The notes under the pieces are model-generated. The model was not told the DNA's origin. It ran no database searches and saw nothing but the letters and a program-made list of their open reading frames with translations. DNA of 64,000 bases from Argentina anserina (lineage: Eukaryota; Streptophyta; Magnoliopsida; Rosales; Rosaceae): positions 17,751,001 to 17,815,000 of the forward strand of contig NC_065874.1 of the NCBI RefSeq assembly GCF_933775445.1. The letters run 5' to 3'. Position numbers and translations under genes: made by a program. Numbering within the stretch: the stretch's first letter is position 1; every line of letters starts with the position of its first letter. Positions 57,056-64,000 of this stretch are shown piece after piece.

Positions 57056-59935
57056 CCAAAAACTATATAGAAAAGCTGAATACAAACCAGTTGCCATCCA
57101 GAAGAATGTCCTTCAGAAAATGTTCCGTGCGAGCCTCCCCAACCCCATGTGAAGATATTGCCTTCAGTTATCAAACACAAGTTAACATAATTTAACTCCA
57201 GCTGATGAGAAAGAGAAATACTACTGCGTCAAATCGTGACAACAATGCATCACCATATAAACATCAAGCACATTTAATGAAATTCAGTACAGAATGTGGA
57301 TGCAACATAGACACTGTACTGATTAATCATTCCGAAAAACCAAGAAAAAAAGAGAGCTATCTTCAGTAGATTGGTATATGATTGGCTTCTATGAATCAAT
57401 GGTTGTGCTTGGATTGTTTTGGGATGTAAAGGTTCTGTAATGAAAGGGACAAGCTGTGACAAAACACAAAAATGGAGGAGCTTAATTTGGGTTGCTTAGG
57501 CCCTTTAAACATTTATATCATGGCTAAGCGACAAGGGAAAAATGCGGTCTTCAAAGGATCTACGACAGGATGACCCTTGTCTTGCCATCTCCACTAGTCC
57601 CACTTAAACAGGTAAACACAAGTGATAGTCTAAAGACTATGCCACATACTGTGTGTGATTGTCATGTCAATGGTCATGTGTCACGTATGAGAGTAGTCTC
57701 ATTAACTTCATTATCCAGCCTTTTTATGTTAGAGGCTGAACATCTGCAAGTAGGCATGTATGTTGGGTTAACCCATAGTTAATTGCTTTTCTTTTCTCTA
57801 AGAAAAGTACACATTTTCAGGCAAAAGATAAGGTTGTAGACTTCTAGTGACCTGTGTGTGCTAATCTTTAACTTCTGGGTTTTTGGTTGAAGAAGAAACT
57901 AAACAATTTCTTTTAGAACTAAGGGAGAGCTAGAAAGGGAGGTTTAAGAGGGTAAAATTGTGAGCTTCACTTCAAAATGTAGCGACTCCATGGCACCTCT
58001 ATTTGAAGAGCTGCAGTAACAAAGGTTTATCCTACTGTTAGGTAACATTCTCCATTCACTGAAACTAATAGGTTTGCACTAAAGACTAAACCATGACCAT
58101 TTGTAGTTTTATACAGTGGATGCGTGGACTTTGGAGAATCCCTGTCCAACATGTATGTAGTTTTATATCATCCAAAAAACTTCTTGCTTAAGAAAATGTT
58201 AAATATTAAAGGTCATATGCTTTCTACATCACATGCTGATATCAACTATAAAAATGGTGCTTACCAGAAATTGCTTCAGTATGCTTCCAACCACAAGATA
58301 CCTGTATATGCACATTTGTTGAGGCTATTAGATATAAATGATATGATGTAAGCATCTGTATACTGTGATAAACTTCTAATTCATACGAATCATATCTCAA
58401 GCTCCAAACTCAAAAAATAAGATCATCAGGAAATAAAATGTGTTCTATGCTATTCCTAAATGAGGAAAAGAAAACCTCTGCAAAGCTAAAAGGCCAACAG
58501 TCTGAATCAAGTTTAGTACAAACCTTTATAACAGCAGATTTCAAGAATGGAGCTTGAACTCTCTCAGGCAGATGACATACATCTGTACTACTGTAAAACA
58601 GAGCACAGTATCAAACCAATAAACCACCCAATCATACCATCAAAATTAAGCATTTTCCAACACCGTGACAGTAAACTAAGAGTCTAAGTGAGACCGTTAA
58701 AGCAGTAACTATATAAACTGTTATCAAGCGGACATACCCAGTACCAAGGCAACCATTTTCATTTGATCCCCAACTATAGAGTTCACCACCACCTATACAG
58801 AAGAAAGCAAAAATGGTGAAGATGGACAGAACACTTGCAGGTTGTAGTGTAAACTGATTATTTGAGTTGATAAAGGAAGCAATGATTTGGTAGAACAAAT
58901 ATATATGCGCATCAAGGCACACTCTTTAGGATTTATCATAGGATGCACATGACGGAAATCACCCCCTATTTTTACTAACTCAACATTTTTATAAATTAAA
59001 GTCAACTTCCATTATATAGGCAGACACAATTCATAGAACACCAGTCAGAACATTGTTCTACAAATTTTTTTCATAAGGATAACAATTGGCTTAGTTAATT
59101 AAAATCAGTGGAAAAGATAATTATTTGGAAAAGTAACCGGTAGCAACATAAATGTCCAAAGGAAAACTACGAGCTGAAAATCAGTATCCAAGGGTTCCTC
59201 AGAGTATGCAGTCTGATATAACTTCCATCACTCCTTTGAGCAGGAGCAGAATTATACAAAATTTTGAAAGAGAAAAAAACACATAGATTAACAGAGACAG
59301 TTGAATTCCAACAATTACAAATTGATCTGATCGTTCATATTATGTCGTCTCAGAGCACTTCTAGTTCATGCCATCACGATGATAATTACTTCATTCAAAG
59401 ATGATAGAATGATAAATTACTTGTTAATTGTTATGATGCATGTGTGATAGCCACCACATGAGACTTCTTCCGAGCATGGCAGTCCGCTAATCATGGACGG
59501 TTCAGTGCCATTCTGTTCCATTGCTCTCCACTATTATTACATTAAAAATAATAATGACTACATTGGTAAAGAAATGATGAAAAACTACTCAGGAGACCAA
59601 CATTGAAATCCTATTAAGAAGCAGAGCCATTGTGTAGGGAAACTACCCCTTTACAAGCTTTTAAAATATATTGGAACTTAATGGGCATCACGAGAATATA
59701 AATGAGTAAGTTCCATGAGCTAGCATTGCAAACAACATATTGTTCTGAAAATTAAACAGAATTTGATTACTCGCATACAGAAGCATGCGGGGTTTCTTTC
59801 CTGATTAAGAAAACTATTTTGGGTCACTCACTGAGATAGTAAGTATGGTGTTCGGCGACCAATATTGAAAAGCCATGTAACATCTTCTCTACATATAAAA
59901 AGAATTTCAAAACTGAACAAATATTCCATTATCAA

Positions 59936-60143
59936 AATTCCTCAGCACTCCTGTCTGTGTCGGTCAGAGCTGCAACGCTGGCGTGGGCTAGCCGGAATCT
60001 CGAAATTTCAAGTTTTTGGGCACCGTGCGTTGCCTGCCGGCACAGACAGGAGAGGGGGAGCACGGCAGACACCATCCGCGCCGTCGTTGCGCGTCGCCGG
60101 AATCATCGAATCCGCACCGTGCGGACGTCCGCAGCTGAGAATT
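59936..60143. mobile_element. GC-rich foldback insertion in RCC1 intron
   Basis: Ends AATTCCTCAGC and (inverted) AATTCTCAGC. A perfect 12-bp inverted pair CTCCTGTCTGTG/CACAGACAGGAG (59948-59959, 60041-60052) lies inside. The ~200 bp are markedly GC-richer than the flanks. No target duplication established. Confidence 0.4.
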
Positions 60144-60624
60144 TATGTACAAGTATATATATATATATGTGTGTGTATTTTTTTTTCAAATCCCTACAGT
60201 TCTTTCCAGAGCTTATTTTCCTTCAATTTTATGCTACCCACTAAAACCAACCAAATCCTATCTGCAACTTGGTGAACTTACCATTCTGTCGACTGCTCTT
60301 TCACCAAATACGAATACAGATCCATTTCCTGCAAAATATGGAAAAGAAAATGATTGAAAAAGTTAATTTAGGTACAGCGGCAAAGCATCCAGAGAATTTG
60401 ATCATAACAAAGGCCAGAGGAATACCATCAACACATGCTGAATGCAGCATTCCAGCAGCAACTTTTATAACCTGTGCAACATTGAGGTATGACAAATTAT
60501 ATTAGTGGAAATATACTAAGGTACTCATGATATGAATCCAAAACTTAGAAGTTCAGCAAGTGTTCATATTTTAAGCCTTGGCATTCACTGTGCCCGAGAA
60601 AAAGAATTTACATGGCAAGGTAAT

Positions 60625-60831
60625 TGTTACTTTTGATAAGTAAGATGACTTGAATGAGGTAATTATACTGCTTTATATTGATTGATATATGATCTGATAC
60701 AAGGCTAGCTATTTATAGGAATTGATTTGAACATTAGCACTATCACTAATGATGAATCCTAGCTGTTCTATCACCATAAGTAACATGTTTGTTGCTTTAC
60801 ACAACTCACACACAGCTCACTTATGCTAACA
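60625..60831 (-). repeat. 3' LTR of Copia element, 207 bp
   Basis: Ends TGTTACTTTT and TGCTAACA on the plus strand (5-bp TGTTA inverted termini). Short LTRs are usual for this Copia type. Confidence 0.75.
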
Positions 60832-60838
60832 CTCCCCC

Positions 60839-62404
60839 TCAAGTTGGCGCATACACATCAACCATGCCCAACTTGCAAAGTGAGTCATAAAAAACATTCT
60901 TGGACACTCCTTTGGTGAGTATATATGCAAGTTGCTCTTCTGTAGGAACGAACGGAAAGCAAATGATCTTAGCGTCTAGCTTCTCTTTTATAAAGTGACG
61001 ATCAACCTCTACATGTTTTGTACGATCATGCTGCACATGATTCTGTGAAATATTAATAGCTGTCTTGTTGTCACAGTACAGTTGTATAGCACACTTAGGT
61101 TTAACACCCAAATCTTGTAGCAAATTCCTAATCCACAACAACTCGCACACTCCCTGAGCCATACCTCTGTATTCTGCTTCAGCACTAGATCGAGCTACCA
61201 CATTTTGTTTCTTACTCCTCCACGTAACAAGGTTACCTCCAACAAAGGTAAAATACCCTGATGTGGACCTTCGATCTGTAATATTTCCAGCCCAGTCTGC
61301 ATCTGTGAAGCCACAAACATCAAAGATATTGTTGTGATTAGAAAACATTACTCCTCTCCCCGGAGCTGACTTCAAGTACCTCAAAATCCTTACAACAGCA
61401 TCCATGTGGTCATCACTGGGGTTATGCATGAACTGACTTACTACACTTACTGCATACGCAACATCTGGTCTGGTGTGTGATAGATAAATCAGGCGCCCGA
61501 CTAGCCTCTGGTAACGAGGTTTGTCAGTAGGGACTTGATCTGGATACTCTGCTAACCGATGGTTCTGCTCAATAGGAGTATCAATGGGAGTGCAGTCCAA
61601 CATACCTGTCTCTGTTAGTAGATCAAGGATGTACTTCCTTTGACACAGATAGATACCATTGCTTCCTCGGGCTACTTCAATGCCTAAGAAGTATTTGAGT
61701 GTACCTAGGTCCTTCATCTCAAACTCTGTGGCAAGCTGTTTCTGCAATCTATCTACCTCAACAGTGTCATTCCCAGTAACTACCATATCATCAACATATA
61801 TAATTAGGGCTGTTACCTTCCTTTGTTGATGTTTGAGAAATAATGTGTGGTCTGAATTACTTTGTTTGTAGCCAAGTTTTCTCATGAATTGTGAGAATCT
61901 TCCAAACCAAGCACGAGGTGACTGTTTAAGACCATACAAAGACTTTCTCAATCTGCATACAGAGTTACTTGGGGAAGCGGCCACATATCCAGGCGGAAGA
62001 TCCATGTATACTTCCTCTGTTAGTTCTCCATGAAGGAATGCATTCTTGACATCAAACTGCCTAAGCGGCCAGTTCAAATTAGCAGCGACAGAGAGCAATA
62101 CCCGGATAGTGTTCATCTTTGCAACAGGTGCAAATGTCTCATCATAGTCTATGCCATATGTCTGGGTGAACCCCTTTGCTACTAGACGTGCTTTATACCG
62201 GCTTACTGACCCATCTGGATTATGTTTCACTGTAAACACCCAACGACATCCTACAGTCTTCTTGCCATATGGTGAAGGTACAATCTCCCAAGTATTGTTC
62301 TTTTGTAGTGCTTCCATCTCTTCCTCCATTGCTTTCCTCCATTTTGGATCTCCCAATGCATCCTGCACTTTGTTAGGTACTGATACAGTAGATATTTGAT
62401 TCAC
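60839..62404 (-). CDS. Copia reverse transcriptase and RNase H
   Basis: A 521-residue open frame, the C-terminal half of the polyprotein; the first Met is internal and not a true start. RT motifs: WRKAMEEEMEALQKNNTWEI, GCRWVFTVKHNPDG, YKARLVAKGFTQ, FDVKNAFLHGEL, SLYGLKQSPRAW and the catalytic YVDDMV. RNase H motifs: TDADWAG, RRSTSGY, SSAEAEYRGMA, YCDNKTAINI and HVEVDRHFIKEKL. It copies element RNA to DNA in cytoplasmic particles. This segment has no lesions. Upstream in the same polyprotein there is a frame change at ~62494. Confidence 0.92.
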   Translation of the reverse strand: MNQISTVSVPNKVQDALGDPKWRKAMEEEMEALQKNNTWEIVPSPYGKKTVGCRWVFTVKHNPDGSVSRYKARLVAKGFTQTYGIDYDETFAPVAKMNTIRVLLSVAANLNWPLRQFDVKNAFLHGELTEEVYMDLPPGYVAASPSNSVCRLRKSLYGLKQSPRAWFGRFSQFMRKLGYKQSNSDHTLFLKHQQRKVTALIIYVDDMVVTGNDTVEVDRLQKQLATEFEMKDLGTLKYFLGIEVARGSNGIYLCQRKYILDLLTETGMLDCTPIDTPIEQNHRLAEYPDQVPTDKPRYQRLVGRLIYLSHTRPDVAYAVSVVSQFMHNPSDDHMDAVVRILRYLKSAPGRGVMFSNHNNIFDVCGFTDADWAGNITDRRSTSGYFTFVGGNLVTWRSKKQNVVARSSAEAEYRGMAQGVCELLWIRNLLQDLGVKPKCAIQLYCDNKTAINISQNHVQHDRTKHVEVDRHFIKEKLDAKIICFPFVPTEEQLAYILTKGVSKNVFYDSLCKLGMVDVYAPT

Positions 62405-62922
62405 AAATGACTCATATGACTTAGATAATCTTTTGGTAGATATAAAATTGGCTACTGGATACTTGGCTTTAGTCTGAAGGGTAGGTTCATATTTTTTTGT
62501 TGGTTGTCCCCGATAGACCTATTTGGCAAAACATATTGTCTGTTATTAGCCCTAATAGAATGACTAACCTCATATGAATGATCTTCTGTACCAGGAGAGC
62601 ATTGGTCAGGGGTATAAACAGTGGTAGGGGAGACATGAGGGGCAGTTGTGTTGTCAGCTTCTGGTGTCTCAATCTCTTGAGTGACGACCTTTGGTGGTGC
62701 CTGTGTTGCTGACACATTGGTAATTTCAACAGAACCTGTTACCATATCGACTGGCTCACTTGTATCTTCCTCTCCATGATACAGCTCTTCAAAATATGAA
62801 TTCTCCCCCTGAAGAGCAGTATCAGAAGAGGAAAAATAACTCATGTCTTCAAAAAAGGTAACATCCATAGTGACATAGTACTTCCGAGTAGGGGGATGAT
62901 AGCACCGGTACCCTTTCTGATG
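62405..62922 (-). pseudogene. Copia linker between integrase and RT, frameshifted
   Basis: Minus strand from 62922 runs HQKGYRCYHPPTRKYYVTMD then an acidic/Thr-rich linker (62452-62868 frame) and changes phase at a seven-A run (plus-strand T7 at ~62494-62500) to join the RT frame. The frame change could be a true mutation or a homopolymer error. Confidence 0.75.
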
Positions 62923-64000
62923 TCATCCGTACCCAACAAACACACACTTAACTGCCCGGGCATCCAACTTAGAACGGAGATGTTGCGGAAGATGTACAAA
63001 AGCAACACAACCAAAAACACGGGCAGGAAGATTATGAAAAGAGGGTAATGAGACATGAGATGCAAGTACCTCATAGGGAACTTTCCCCTGAAGGACACGA
63101 GATGGAAGACGATTAATAAGGTGGGCGGAAGTAATGACAGCATCACCCCAAAGATATTTAGGCATATGGGCACTAAATAGAATACATCGAGCCATATCAA
63201 GTAAATGACGATTTTTTCTTTCAGAAACCCCATTTTGCTCAGGTGTGTAAGGGCAGGTTGTTTGATGAACAATCCCGTGTGTGTTAAAGAACTCCTGAAA
63301 GACATGATTCACATATTCCCCCCCATTATCAGAACGAAGAACTCGAATGGTGGCATTGTATTGTGTTTGGACAGAGGTATGGAAGGCACGAAAAGCTGAA
63401 AAAACTTCATCTTTATTTTTAAGAAGAACAATCCATGAAAGACGTGTGCAATCATCAATAAATGACACAAAGTATCGCATTCCTGATACAGTAGACTCTT
63501 TAGAGGGTCCCCAAACATCAGAATGGATTAATTCAAAAGGAAGAAAATTTTTAGGAGAAGTACTAGGGGAATAAGTAGATCGATGACTCTTGCCTAAAAC
63601 ACATGTTTCACAACATAAAGAAGACTCGTCCACACTAATAAACAAAGTAGGCATGGATTTTTTCATAACACTAAAAGATGGATGCCCTAAGCGACGATGC
63701 CATAACCAAACTTCACTTAGCTTGTCAGAAGTGGAGAGTAAAGCGGTCCGAGGCTGTCCCCCTGGTTTGTCCCCTGCGTATGTCAGATCCAGATGAAACA
63801 AACGGCCCCTCAGATACCCCCGACCAATTACCCGTCCGGTGAGAAGATCCTGAAATATCCCATACATAGGAAAAAAGGTCACAGAGCACTGAGCGTCAGA
63901 GTTCAATTGGGGAACAGATATCAAATGATGAGATAAAGCAGGTACATAGAGTACATTGTGAAGTTCTATGGTGGGAGTAATACGAACAAACCCTGTCCCT
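62921..64000 (-). CDS. Copia GAG-pre-integrase and integrase (partial, ends in premature stop)
   Basis: Open from the window edge to a TGA at 62921-62923. It shows the end of protease/linker (HNVLYVPALSHHLISVPQLN), the HHCC zinc finger (WHRRLGHPSF...CCETCVLGK), and the catalytic DDE core with HSDVWGPS, RSDNGGEYV and NGVSERKNRHL. Integrase inserts the DNA copy into the genome. The stop falls in CVFVGYG, just before KGYRCYHP, where other family members read through, so the polyprotein is cut. Together with the frameshift it makes this copy defective. Confidence 0.88.

Larger units (their letters stand above)
55364..60471 (-). pseudogene. RCC1-repeat gene (TCF1/At3g53830-like), 3' part, with lesions
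   Basis: Minus-strand exons: 60426-60471 (VIKVAAGMLHSACVD), 60282-60328 (GNGSVFVFGERAVDRM), 59421-59512 (..EEVSCGGYHTC), 58738-58792 (GGELYSWGSNENGCLGTG), 58524-58590 (STDVCHLPERVQAPFLKS), 57088-57161 (NIFTWGWGGSHGTFSEG), 55364-55484 (GQGTDVDYIKPTHVKFGE). RCC1 repeats build a seven-bladed propeller that docks chromatin or other proteins. Phases agree except at two places: a 7-bp duplication (TTAACAA) at the end of the third exon and an extra G in the last exon at the TGTGGGG-TTC site, which removes the conserved NHTGAILEY end. An exon expected between 58524 and 57161 (VSCGWKHT type) was not found. The 5' half is beyond the Copia element or lost. It is probably a pseudogene, but low-quality sequence could mimic the single-base lesion. 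Confidence 0.7.
60625..64000 (-). mobile_element. Ty1/copia retrotransposon, truncated by window end
   Basis: The 3' LTR lies at 60625-60831 (TGTTAGC..GTAACA on the minus strand), next to a purine tract (TTGAGGGGGAG at 60832-60842). The polyprotein follows in Copia order, integrase before RT-RNase H. The 5' LTR, primer site and gag lie beyond 64000. Left flank is GTAAT. It lies upstream of the visible RCC1 exons. Confidence 0.9.

Noticed and set aside
1..64000. tRNA, rRNA genes and CRISPR arrays
   Set aside because: No complete cloverleaf, rRNA block or spacer-repeat pattern was seen by eye; the only tRNA-like signal is the B-box motif in hAT element C.

Overview
The window is nuclear DNA from a flowering plant. 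Protein-coding genes have GT-AG introns and plant-specific families (a WEB-family coiled coil, PLS/E-class PPR proteins, an LRR-III receptor kinase, a plant class 3 lipase, a plant RCC1 protein), and the gaps between them are filled with plant LTR retrotransposons, hAT, PIF/Harbinger and foldback elements and an endogenous caulimovirid. A eudicot, probably a rosid and perhaps Rosaceae, fits best. That placement is an impression from protein similarity and repeat style, not a measured result.

Layout. 1-3959 is a decayed PPR gene split by a small deleted Copia element with perfect AAAAG target duplications. 5219-8242 is a ~3 kb gypsy-like solo LTR. 10223-12242 (WEB/PMI-like), 14145-16287 (LRR receptor-like kinase with a degenerate kinase domain) and 16931-21177 (ten-exon lipase) form the main gene-rich block. 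22960-26640 is a broken endogenous pararetrovirus on the minus strand. 26740-30171 is a hAT element and a rearranged LTR retrotransposon lodged in a possible LINE tail. 31769-47464 carries three short paralogous genes for ~56-66 aa proteins sharing an N-terminal MAxFSAxLxCFxPSSQVSDD-type block, separated by LTRs, hAT elements, MITEs and a three-level nest of transposons (41324-45022). 48230-49580 is a ~490 bp tandem repeat. 50064-52079 is an intact E-class PPR gene that looks like the MEF9 mitochondrial RNA-editing factor, followed by a two-exon fragment of another PPR gene. 55364-60471 (minus) holds the 3' exons of an RCC1-repeat gene with small lesions and a hAT in an intron. 60625-64000 is a Copia element on the minus strand, open at the window end.

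The genes do not form a pathway. They are ordinary dispersed plant genes: organelle RNA processing (PPR), chloroplast movement (WEB), signalling (receptor kinase), lipid hydrolysis (lipase), and a small-protein family of unknown role. The most notable items are the small-protein cluster, a putative AT-AG intron in the lipase, three hAT elements with the same terminal motif but different subterminal repeats, and the record of nested insertions that can be read from exact target-site duplications.
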